NCBI GenBank assembly: GCA_031414695.1
Contig: JANNWG010000048.1
Location: 1 to 25,396 of the forward strand
DNA from: UKL13-2 sp031414695
GTDB taxonomy: Bacteria; Pseudomonadota; Gammaproteobacteria; Burkholderiales; Usitatibacteraceae
Length of the DNA: 25,396 nt
Reading direction: 5' to 3'
Below the pieces are notes generated by a model. It was given only the letters and a program-made list of their open reading frames with translations, searched no databases and was not told where the DNA came from. Both the position numbers and the translations under genes were made by a program. Below are positions 1 to 6,726 of this stretch, in pieces (the stretch's first letter is position 1; every line of letters starts with the position of its first letter).

Positions 1-239
1 GACCGCGTTTTGCCGGGTGACTTGGTAAAACGTTAAATCAAGGTTACTAGCGAGACATAAGCCCGACCATTGGCGTGTGTTAAGCGAAATTAAATAATGG
101 AATCTAAGTATGTAGATCGGCCTGTAGAGGGCTTGCGGACGGCGAGCGCGGGGTTTCGCGAAGCACTGCTTCGCGCCGCTGCGAGCGGCGAGCGCTATGC
201 GCGAGACTCGTGTGAGACACATTCCGCCCGGCTCCACCA
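1..239 (+). ncRNA. ssrA: tmRNA (ssrA) 3' part, with an insertion in the T-arm
   Basis: tmRNA rescues stalled ribosomes; only its 3' part is in the window, so the tag reading frame lies off the left edge. The stretch at about 105-143 (AAGTATGTAGATC, then GTAGAGGGCTTGCGGACG) matches the well-known bacterial tmRNA segment just before the T-arm, and TTCCGCCCGGCTCCACCA at 222-239 matches its 3' end with encoded CCA. In ordinary tmRNAs these two pieces are separated by only a few bases of T-stem and T-loop. Here about 80 GC-rich bases (about 144-221) lie between them and fold as a chain of small hairpins. A terminator follows 14 bases after CCA. It may be a functional tmRNA with an expanded or processed T-arm, or a copy damaged by a repeat or island insertion. 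Identification as tmRNA is by recalled consensus, not a covariance search. Confidence 0.75.
144..221 (+). repeat. Hairpin-chain insert in the tmRNA T-arm
   Basis: Consecutive perfect short palindromes, most with three-base loops: CGCGAAGC-ACT-GCTTCGCG (157-175) inside an outer GCGG/CCGC stem, then GCCGCT-GCG-AGCGGC, GCGC-TAT-GCGC and TGTG-AGA-CACA. Related units recur at about 338-396, 420-455 and 640-670, with paired changes that keep the stems. No known element name can be assigned. It is too short for a group I intron. Confidence 0.7.
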
Positions 240-252
240 ACAAATAAAAACA

Positions 253-280
253 CCACCCAGCTTTATCGGGTGGCATTTTC
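253..280 (+). terminator. Rho-independent terminator after tmRNA
   Basis: Stem CCACCC/GGGTGG (253-258 with 268-273), nine-base loop, then CATTTTC. It lies 14 bases past the tmRNA CCA, and a near-identical copy sits at 564-596. Confidence 0.8.
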
Positions 281-294
281 ATTTACAACGCGAT

Positions 295-333
295 CCGCGG
301 GAATCGAATCCGCGGGAATCGAATCCGCGTCCG
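295..333 (-). repeat. Inverted, tandem T-arm-like sequence
   Basis: Two direct 15-base units, CCGCGGGAATCGAAT, at 295-309 and 310-324. Read on the minus strand they give GGACGCGGATTCGATTCCCG, very like an intact tmRNA T-arm (five-base stems around TTCGATT). So an inverted and partly doubled copy of the T-arm region sits just downstream of the interrupted one. Confidence 0.6.
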
Positions 334-551
334 GAACGGCGAGCGCGGGGTTTCGCGGAACACTGTTCCGCGCCGCAGCGAGCGGCGAGCCCGCTGGGCG
401 AGACTCTTCGGGGGACGTAGGCGGGGTTTCGGCGAGCACTGCTTGCCGCCGCCGCAGTCCGAGCGCTGCGACCGAAGGAAGTCCCTGTGGGACAGGGCGC
501 GAGGTGGCTTTTGCAGCCTCATCGCAAAAGGATTCCGCTTAGGCTCCACCA
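331..551 (+). repeat. Second copy of hairpin block plus tmRNA 3' end
   Basis: The block repeats the start of the tmRNA insert (CGGCGAGCGCGGGGTTTCGC at 337-356), carries hairpins GCGGAAC-ACT-GTTCCGC and CGGCGAGC-ACT-GCTTGCCG, and ends with ATTCCGCTTAGGCTCCACCA (532-551), a copy of the tmRNA 3' end with CCA. It lacks the upstream tmRNA body, so it is a fragment, perhaps an attachment-site remnant of an integrated element. Long overlapping reading frames here follow from the GC-rich repeat content and show no protein homology that I recognise. Confidence 0.65.
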
Positions 552-563
552 ATAAATAAAAAC

Positions 564-596
564 ACCACCCAGTTTTATCGGGTGGTATTTTTATTT
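564..596 (+). terminator. Duplicate Rho-independent terminator
   Basis: ACCACCC/GGGTGGT stem (564-570 with 580-586) followed by ATTTTTATTT. It duplicates the terminator at 253-280 together with the flanking 3' tmRNA fragment, differing at only a few positions. Confidence 0.8.
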
Positions 597-600
597 GTTG

Positions 601-735
601 GACACATTAAGGCGCAATCGAAACGACGGGACGCGGGGCGAATGCAGGGTTTCGCAAAGCACTGCTTTCTGCCACGTGAGCCGGTTTCGCTTGCAAGCGA
701 AACCGTGGAAGATTCTTGCCGATTCCACCATTAAA
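601..735 (+). repeat. Third, decayed hairpin and tmRNA-3'-end copy
   Basis: Contains GGACGCGGGG, GGGTTTCGCAAAGCACTGCT, a perfect 24-base palindrome at 682-705 and GATTCTTGCCGATTCCACCA (711-730), which resembles the tmRNA 3' end with several changes. The rest of 736-861 holds no gene I can support apart from upstream sequence of the RhuM gene. Confidence 0.5.
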
Positions 736-867
736 AAAATAGCCAACTAGTTTTAGTAGCGACTGAACAACATTTACTGTGATATGTTTATGGGTATCTA
801 GGCTAACTTCAAGTCTCGTGATTGCCACGCTATAGCACCCAGTCCAATAAAATTAAAGTGAGTGAGA

Positions 868-1938
868 ATGAACAAAAATAAAAAACCACTAACTCCTAAG
901 AAAACCAAAGTCTCCATCATCCGTTCCTCCGCAGCGGAATATCTGACTTTTATTGCCGCCACCGGCCAAAGTGGTGTGGAAGCTGTTTATGCCGACGAAA
1001 ACGTTTGGATCACCCAAAAAATGATGGGGCTGCTATACGATGTAGAAACTCACACTATCAATTACCATTTGAAAAAAGTGTTTAGCGACATTGAATTGGT
1101 CGAGGATTCAGTTATTCGAAATTTTCGAACAACTGCCGCTGACGGCAAAAGTTACGACACCATGCACTACAACCTAACGGCCATCATCGCGGTTGGTTAT
1201 AAGGTCAACTCCGAACGCGCGGTGCAGTTCCGCAAATGGGCGACTGGCATCATTAAAGAGTTCACCATCAAGGCTTATGTGATGGATGATGCGCGCATAA
1301 AAAGCGGCGGCTCCATACTTAGCGCACAGTATTTTGAAGAGCAACTGCAGCGTGTTCGAGAAATTCGCTTATCCGAGCGCAAGTTCTATCAAAAAATCAC
1401 TGACATTTACGCCACATCAATTGATTACGACACCACGGCATTAGCTACTAAACGTTTTTTTGCAACTGTTCAAAACAAGCTGCATTGGGCGATTCATGGT
1501 CAGACAGCAGCGGAAGTGATTTATCACCGCGCTGACGCGGATAGTGAAACGATGGGGCTAACGTCTTGGCAGGATGCGCCAAGGGGAAAAATCCAGAAAT
1601 TCGATGTCATTGTCGCAAAGAATTACCTAACCAAAAATGAGATGGCGCAGCTACAACGTCTGGTGTCAGCCTATTTGGATGTAGCCGAATCAATGGCGCT
1701 GCGGCAAATACCGATGACCATGCAAGATTGGGAAACACGACTTGCCCGCTTCATTGAGGCAACTGACCGTGAAGTGCTACAAGATGCAGGCAAGGTAACA
1801 GCAGAAATCGCCAAAGCCCACGCAGAAAGTGAATTCGAGAAATATCGTATCGTGCAAGATAGATTATTTGAAAGTGATTTTGATCGGGTGGTTAAATTAA
1901 TGGGTGCAATTAGCAAGCCAAGCGTTAGCGAAGACTAG
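868..1938 (+). CDS. RhuM-family protein
   Basis: A 356-residue protein of the RhuM family (named from the Salmonella SPI-3 gene rhuM). The N-terminal half has the family pattern: a short basic leader, a region near residues 40-60 with WITQKMMGLLYDV, then INYHLKKVF, DSVIRNFRTTA and VGYKVNSERAVQFRKWAT. This looks like the Bro-N/KilA-N-like fold region used by such proteins for DNA binding, and the C-terminal half is helical. The biochemical role of RhuM proteins is not established. They occur mostly on genomic islands and prophages, which fits the position just after tmRNA 3'-end repeats. I chose ATG at 868; an in-frame GTG at 862 would add two residues. No partner gene follows in the same direction within a short distance. 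Confidence 0.8.
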   Translation: MNKNKKPLTPKKTKVSIIRSSAAEYLTFIAATGQSGVEAVYADENVWITQKMMGLLYDVETHTINYHLKKVFSDIELVEDSVIRNFRTTAADGKSYDTMHYNLTAIIAVGYKVNSERAVQFRKWATGIIKEFTIKAYVMDDARIKSGGSILSAQYFEEQLQRVREIRLSERKFYQKITDIYATSIDYDTTALATKRFFATVQNKLHWAIHGQTAAEVIYHRADADSETMGLTSWQDAPRGKIQKFDVIVAKNYLTKNEMAQLQRLVSAYLDVAESMALRQIPMTMQDWETRLARFIEATDREVLQDAGKVTAEIAKAHAESEFEKYRIVQDRLFESDFDRVVKLMGAISKPSVSED

Positions 1939-1981
1939 ATGCTTTACGACGCCCTAAACTCTCAAATGCTCTAACCACAAA

Positions 1982-2572
1982 CTATTCCAGCACACCCATC
2001 CCATACCACCCACGCGCATTTTCCGCGTCAAGCTGCGCTTTTATGTGTTGCCATAATGCCGGACAGCCCGCGTTAATCGGCTCCGAAATTTTATTGATTA
2101 CACGTTGATACGTAATGCCGTTCTCAACCCAACTTTGGCCGTTATTGGCGAGATTTATTAGCACGGGCATGGCGCGATCTGCGGCGTGGGCGAAGCGTGA
2201 TTCTTTGCTTTCGGCGTCTTCAAACTCTTGCCATAGCGACATATAAATATTGGCCTGCATCGATGGCAATAGGCTGAAGATGCGCGTCACTGCTTGCTTT
2301 TCAGCCACTTTACGTTCGGCTACCCCTTCCTCTGCATAGACAATCGTGTCCCCCGTATCTATCTCGCCAATGTCATGTACGAGCAACATACCGATGACGC
2401 GGTTAATGTCAATGGGCTCACTCGCATAGTCAACAAGTGAGGCTGCCAGCATAGCGATTTGCCATGAGTGTTCTGCGGAGTTTTCATAGCGATCTTCATT
2501 AAGCACGCGCGTTTTGCGGGTAACTGTTTTGAGTTTGTCTAGCTCGATGATGAAGTCAATTATCTTTTGCAT
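1982..2572 (-). CDS. HD-domain phosphohydrolase (HDDC2/YfbR-like)
   Basis: A 196-residue metal-dependent phosphohydrolase of the HD superfamily, closest by motif to the HDDC2/YfbR group, which removes phosphate from deoxynucleoside monophosphates. Visible metal ligands: His35 in SAEHSW, the His66-Asp67 pair in LLVHDIGE, and a later Asp near residue 138 (HAADRA). The ENSAEHSW and HDIGEIDTGDT motifs are typical of the group, and the length fits. The gene is divergent from the crotonase gene at 2642, with a gap of about 70 bases that must hold both promoters. The exact substrate cannot be read from sequence; a nucleotide clean-up role is the likely reading. Confidence 0.85.
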   Translation of the reverse strand: MQKIIDFIIELDKLKTVTRKTRVLNEDRYENSAEHSWQIAMLAASLVDYASEPIDINRVIGMLLVHDIGEIDTGDTIVYAEEGVAERKVAEKQAVTRIFSLLPSMQANIYMSLWQEFEDAESKESRFAHAADRAMPVLINLANNGQSWVENGITYQRVINKISEPINAGCPALWQHIKAQLDAENARGWYGMGVLE

Positions 2573-2641
2573 GGTTATCGTGAGTGATGTGAATTCAAAG
2601 TCATGCTACATTCTATCCACTCACATAACAGCCTAAAAAAT

Positions 2642-3454
2642 ATGAACTTCACCACCCTAACGACCGCACTTAACGCCAATATCGCCACCATCACCTTAAA
2701 TCGTCCAGATAAAGCCAACGCCATGAGCGCGCCGATGTGGCAAGACATTCGTCAAGCATTGCGCTGGGCAGATGAAACGGCTGAGGTGCGCGTGGTCATC
2801 ATCGCGGGCAATGGCGCTAATTTTTGCTCAGGCATTGATCTGAATATGTTGATGGCGCTAGGTGAAAAAATTAAAGACGCTGATCAAGCGCGCACGCAGG
2901 AAAAATTGCGTCACGTAATACTTGATCTGCAAGATACCCTCAGCGCGATTGAGCGTTGCAGAAAGCCTGTAATCGCCGCGATTCACGGCGCCTGTGTCGG
3001 CGGAGCGATTGATTTAGTGACCTGCTGCGATATGCGTTATGCCTCGCAGGACGCCTATTTTTCAATCAAAGAAATTGATATTGGCATGACGGCTGATGTG
3101 GGCACATTGCAGCGGTTGCCAAAGATTATCAACCCCGCTGTTGTGCGAGAGTTAGCGTACACGGGGCGGCAAATTCAGGCGGATGAAGCGCGCGATATTG
3201 GCATGGTCAATCGTGTGTTTGATTCGCCTGAATCACTCTTGAGCGCCGTCAATGAAATTGCCGCAACAATTGCGGCAAAGTCACCATTAGCCATTCGCGG
3301 TGCGAAAGAAATGCTCAACTACGCACGCGACCATAGCGTGGCCGATGGGCTAAATTATGTCGCAACGTGGAATGCGGCTATGCTCATGTCAGCAGACCTC
3401 CAAGAGGCGATGATGGCGAAAATGGAAAAACGCGCGCCACAGTTTCGGAATTAA
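2642..3454 (+). CDS. Enoyl-CoA hydratase/isomerase family, dienoyl-CoA isomerase-like
   Basis: Crotonase-fold protein of 270 residues from the ATG at 2642. A longer frame opens at 2603, but its first 13 residues do not look like the family N-terminus. The oxyanion-hole segments are FCSGIDL (residues 61-67) and IHGACVGGAIDL (114-125). The residues Asp124, Glu144 and Asp152 (in GAID, KEID and ADVG) are spaced 20 and 8 apart, exactly as the catalytic acids of the delta3,5-delta2,4-dienoyl-CoA isomerase ECH1, and the segment ADVGTLQRLPK is the ECH1 signature. I therefore favour isomerisation of dienoyl-CoA intermediates in breakdown of unsaturated fatty acids over simple hydration. No other beta-oxidation genes are nearby. 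Confidence 0.85.
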   Translation: MNFTTLTTALNANIATITLNRPDKANAMSAPMWQDIRQALRWADETAEVRVVIIAGNGANFCSGIDLNMLMALGEKIKDADQARTQEKLRHVILDLQDTLSAIERCRKPVIAAIHGACVGGAIDLVTCCDMRYASQDAYFSIKEIDIGMTADVGTLQRLPKIINPAVVRELAYTGRQIQADEARDIGMVNRVFDSPESLLSAVNEIAATIAAKSPLAIRGAKEMLNYARDHSVADGLNYVATWNAAMLMSADLQEAMMAKMEKRAPQFRN

Positions 3455-3545
3455 TGGTCAGTCTGTCAGCTGTCCTGTCATACAAGTGAAATACAGAGAA
3501 CCGATACTGTAATAAATCCCTCTAAATCACTTCACAGGATATGCC

Positions 3546-3857
3546 ATGAATAAATTATTTGCCTCAGCGGTACTCACACTTTCCGTTTCCCTTGTTGGCT
3601 GCGCTGACATGAAAATGTCGCCCGCAGGACCAGTGCCGGATACGCGTATTCAAAACCCAGAAAGCGCATTGGCTGAGCGAGTGCGTGACCAATTAGCCGG
3701 TATGAATATGCGTCAAATCAAGGTCGCCGTTAAGGGCACAGAAGTCACCTTATCGGGAGACGTAGAAAACGGTTCGCAACTCGCCAAAGTTGCAATGGCC
3801 GTACAAAGCTTACCTACCGTTACTGCTGTTATTCCAGATTTGAATCCAAAAAATTAA
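3546..3857 (+). CDS. BON-domain lipoprotein
   Basis: A 103-residue exported lipoprotein. Residues 1-19 are a signal peptide ending in the lipobox LVGC, with Cys19 the lipidated residue. Residues about 40-100 form one BON-type domain: an amphipathic helix (SALAERVRDQLAG), then strands around IKVAVKGTEVTLSGDVEN and a helix leading to VTAVIPDLN. BON domains bind phospholipid or help envelope stability (OsmY, DolP). This protein has one domain rather than the two of OsmY and DolP. A purine-rich AGGA precedes the ATG by about 5 bases. It appears monocistronic. Confidence 0.8.
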   Translation: MNKLFASAVLTLSVSLVGCADMKMSPAGPVPDTRIQNPESALAERVRDQLAGMNMRQIKVAVKGTEVTLSGDVENGSQLAKVAMAVQSLPTVTAVIPDLNPKN

Positions 3858-3890
3858 TTTGTATTAACTCGTACTAACTTGTTACAAACA

Positions 3891-3920
3891 CGGTCAGCCA
3901 ATGTGCATCATGGCTGACCG
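3891..3920. terminator. Hairpin between convergent genes
   Basis: Perfect ten-base stem CGGTCAGCCA/TGGCTGACCG with a ten-base loop, followed on the plus side by CGCCTATTTT. It overlaps the last codons of the convergent DUF2784 gene and probably ends transcription of the BON lipoprotein gene. The T-tract is weak. Confidence 0.55.
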
Positions 3921-4327
3921 CGCCTATTTTGCCGTACCGGATACACCAGCCACGTCGCTACCACTGCTAGGCCAAATACAGAATAAAGTGCTGTAAAAAC
4001 CCAAGGCGACGCATCGTAGTACAACAAGTGACTCATCCAATGCGCGATAAAGCTTCCCGCATAGGTCGCCTCCCCTGCTTTCTCTCTTAGCCACATTTCA
4101 AGTGTGGTAAGTGGGCAGATCATGCCTAGCCATGTCTGCGCCACAACGATGACAACTGATGTCAAATGTAGCAGCCGAAACCACAATGCGTTCACAAAAT
4201 TCAGTAACGCCCAGCCGCTAAGGTTGCCCACAATAATCAGCAGCAGACCCGCAACGACAAATACCGCCACTGCCACATGCATGGCTAAGACAATATCGGC
4301 TGCAATGGCGTAAAAAGTAGGCAACAT
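3908..4327 (-). CDS. DUF2784 family membrane protein
   Basis: A 139-residue inner-membrane protein with four predicted helices: about 8-34 (IVLAMHVAVAVFVVAGLLL), 50-70, 86-100 and 108-130. Conserved-looking features are HVAVAVFVVAG near the start, FRLLHL, the pair CPLTTLE with a preceding WLGMIC, and HLLYYD. These match the DUF2784 family, whose function is unknown. The start ATG lies 76 bases from the divergent pdxH start. Nothing in the context suggests a pathway. Confidence 0.8.
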   Translation of the reverse strand: MLPTFYAIAADIVLAMHVAVAVFVVAGLLLIIVGNLSGWALLNFVNALWFRLLHLTSVVIVVAQTWLGMICPLTTLEMWLREKAGEATYAGSFIAHWMSHLLYYDASPWVFTALYSVFGLAVVATWLVYPVRQNRRGQP

Positions 4328-4403
4328 GTTGTTATGCTCTCATGCAGCGCAGTTATTCGCATGCCAAAATAGCGTACTTAAACTCGCATAGAAAGTAGTA
4401 TCA

Positions 4404-5036
4404 ATGGAACTAGCCGACATTCGTAAAGATTACAAACTGGCACGATTGGATGTTAGCGATATTGACGCTTCACCATTTGTGCAATTTGAAAAATGGTTTA
4501 CCGAAGCTGTAAATGCAAAAGTGAATGAACCAAACGCGATGACATTAGCAACTGTCAATGGCGATGGCAAACCAACTGCGCGCATCGTGCTGATTAAAGA
4601 TTTTGATCCAAGAGGCGCGTCATTTTTTACTAACTATGAAAGCCGTAAGGCAAATGACATCGCTGCAAAAGAGTTTGCCGCGTTGGTATTTTTTTGGCCG
4701 GAGTTAGAGCGTCAAGTGCGCATCGAAGGACGCGTTGAAAAAGTCAGCGCGGCGGAGTCAGATGCCTACTATGCTGTGCGGCCGCTAGGCAGCAAAATCG
4801 GCGCATGGGCATCGCCACAGAGCCGTGCAATCGCGTCGCGAGAGATACTTGAAGCTGCCGTAGAAGACGCTACAGCCTCATTAGGCTCTTCACCAACTAG
4901 GCCGCCATATTGGGGCGGCTACCGTGTTGTGCCGAGCTTATTTGAATTTTGGCAAGGGCGCTCCAGCCGCTTGCATGACCGCTTTTGCTATCAATTAAAT
5001 GGCGCTGCCTGGGGCTTAACGCGTTTAGCACCGTAA
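4404..5036 (+). CDS. pdxH: Pyridoxamine 5'-phosphate oxidase
   Basis: FMN-dependent enzyme that oxidises pyridoxine or pyridoxamine 5'-phosphate to pyridoxal 5'-phosphate, the last step of de novo vitamin B6 synthesis and of salvage; cytoplasmic dimer. The 210-residue length is normal. Family motifs in order: MTLATVNGDGKPTARIVLIK (residues about 46-65), FFTNYESRKANDI (FMN phosphate region), LVFFWPELERQVRIEG, and the C-terminal RLHDRF...GLTRLAP that closes the PLP site. It is preceded by the divergent DUF2784 gene, and its last 46 bases overlap the 3' end of the convergent amidohydrolase gene. PLP is the cofactor of ThrC encoded at the other end of the window, but no operon link exists. Confidence 0.95.
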   Translation: MELADIRKDYKLARLDVSDIDASPFVQFEKWFTEAVNAKVNEPNAMTLATVNGDGKPTARIVLIKDFDPRGASFFTNYESRKANDIAAKEFAALVFFWPELERQVRIEGRVEKVSAAESDAYYAVRPLGSKIGAWASPQSRAIASREILEAAVEDATASLGSSPTRPPYWGGYRVVPSLFEFWQGRSSRLHDRFCYQLNGAAWGLTRLAP

Positions 5037-6655
5037 TAACCCGGTAACGCTTGCAAGTAAGTCGGCAGATTAGGGTTTTTCATTAAGCGCTTAAAAAAAG
5101 CACTATCGCCATTGGTGGTGAGCGGGCTTAATGTGGTTTTTTCAAACGGCAATTGAAATCGACACTTCAATATTTTTTTGGCGTCTTCAATTGTTGGTGG
5201 GTCACTTGGTTTGCCAATATTGCAGATTAAAAAATCGCGCGTAAATTGCTCAATTGAGACACGCTTTGCAATGTAGGCCGCATCTAGTTTTAGGCCTTGA
5301 TGCAAACGCGTTGCAGTATCTTCGACACTCATTAATGGTAGCGCACTATTGGCACAATTTGGCGCTATCACTTTGGCGCGTTTAGCCACCGGTGGCAGTG
5401 ACTCTAGCGCCTGTGAATGCCTGAAAGTGCTCACCAATAGGGCATCTCCATAAAGCACTTCACCGCGCACCATGACCAACTTAATATTTTCTTCAATGCT
5501 ATTGATGAGATTACGATACGGGTCGAGGGCAGTACGATCAACCACAATCATATCGGCAAAATAGCCAGGCGCGATGCGACCAAGCTTGCTCTGCCAGCCC
5601 ATTGCCGCCGCGGGATTTGTGGTTACCATTTCAACAAACTCACGGTCACTAAATAAATTATTCAACGCATGTTTATTCACCAAGTCCGCAACTTTTAATT
5701 CGCCTAAGATAGATTTAGAGCCAGACGGTGTCCAATCGGGTGCTAACGAAATACTCACACCTGCACGGCGCGCTTCCTCAATATTGGCGGTCTGCCCGTA
5801 GAGAATAAAGTTAGATAGTGGCGACCAAACGAGCTTCGCCCCTGCCGCTGCCATTTCACCAAATTGTGGCGACGTAAGCCCGACGCCGTGAATAGCGATA
5901 AGCTCAGGCCCTAATAATCCACTACGTTTTAACGCTTCAAATTCGTTCGCCATGCGTGGCCCAACGCCCTCAGCTAGATGCACAACCATCATGCCTTTGT
6001 TTTTTTCTTCTGCCATTCGCCGCCACTCTTCGGCGTCCCGGCCAATATCAACGCGTGAAAATGCGAGCCGCGCGGTGACGGGGGAAGTTTCAATATTGCG
6101 CACCAGACATTCTTCACGCGAGTAGGCCATTGTCGGTCGGCTGCCTTGTAGCGATGTGGTGCCACCAACGAGCGCTTTTAATTCGCCGTAACGCCCAACC
6201 TCGACGCCTAAATCAAAATACTGCGCCTGCGTCATGAGGGTGTTTAAATATGTAATACGCCGCTGATAATCATCGTCGTAAAAACGCCATTCGTAGCGGT
6301 CTTTGTATTTACGCGTAATCGGCAGCAGCGGATAGATCGCATATTCGGGATGATTATGTAAATCAATCATGCCGGGCAGAATGTCGCCCTCGACGTGCAC
6401 AATGGGTATTGTCGCCGCATCTGCCTTTGCATCAAGTAGCGCAGCGTTGAGTGCATCACGGTTCGCACTAACAGCAATAATTACGCCATCATTGACCCAT
6501 ACAAAACCGTTTTCGATCACATCAGCCGACTGATTCATGGTGACGATACGGCCTTGGAGGATGACATTTTTCAAATCAGCGCTAGACTTGGTATTAGCAA
6601 ACAAGTCCGTGCAACACAGCCCGCATATTAAAAATTGAATGATAATTTTCAGCAT
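4991..6655 (-). CDS. Exported metal-dependent amidohydrolase
   Basis: A 554-residue protein of the amidohydrolase superfamily. Residues 1-20 look like a Sec signal peptide (hydrophobic IIIQFLICGLCC, ending near FANT), so a periplasmic place is likely. A small N-terminal beta domain (GRIVTMN, VWVNDGVIIAV) is followed by the metal site: His100-Asn-His102 in DLHNHPEY, His226 in VVHLAEG, His256 in AIHGVG and Asp307 in LAPDWTPSG. These are the ligands expected for the chlorohydrolase/deaminase branch with one metal. The substrate is unknown. The last 100 residues extend beyond the usual fold and include two Cys (IVxCNIGK, KCRFQLPF). Its 3' end overlaps convergent pdxH by 46 bases. Confidence 0.85.
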   Translation of the reverse strand: MLKIIIQFLICGLCCTDLFANTKSSADLKNVILQGRIVTMNQSADVIENGFVWVNDGVIIAVSANRDALNAALLDAKADAATIPIVHVEGDILPGMIDLHNHPEYAIYPLLPITRKYKDRYEWRFYDDDYQRRITYLNTLMTQAQYFDLGVEVGRYGELKALVGGTTSLQGSRPTMAYSREECLVRNIETSPVTARLAFSRVDIGRDAEEWRRMAEEKNKGMMVVHLAEGVGPRMANEFEALKRSGLLGPELIAIHGVGLTSPQFGEMAAAGAKLVWSPLSNFILYGQTANIEEARRAGVSISLAPDWTPSGSKSILGELKVADLVNKHALNNLFSDREFVEMVTTNPAAAMGWQSKLGRIAPGYFADMIVVDRTALDPYRNLINSIEENIKLVMVRGEVLYGDALLVSTFRHSQALESLPPVAKRAKVIAPNCANSALPLMSVEDTATRLHQGLKLDAAYIAKRVSIEQFTRDFLICNIGKPSDPPTIEDAKKILKCRFQLPFEKTTLSPLTTNGDSAFFKRLMKNPNLPTYLQALPGYYGAKRVKPQAAPFN

Positions 6656-6726
6656 ATTGTTTCAAGCAAAATGATTAGCAATTAATCACATTATCACGAT
6701 ACTGAGTCACCGTTAATTTAATCAAT

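Noticed and set aside
144..221. Group I intron in the tmRNA T-loop
   Set aside because: The insert is only about 80 bases and lacks room for the catalytic core; the hairpin chain does not match it.
295..324. CRISPR-like tandem repeat
   Set aside because: Two adjoining 15-base units with no spacers; they match an inverted T-arm instead.
97..552. Overlapping reading frames of 90-107 codons on both strands
   Set aside because: They lie in GC-rich hairpin repeats and tmRNA-derived sequence, with Arg/Ser/Ala-rich composition and no family features.
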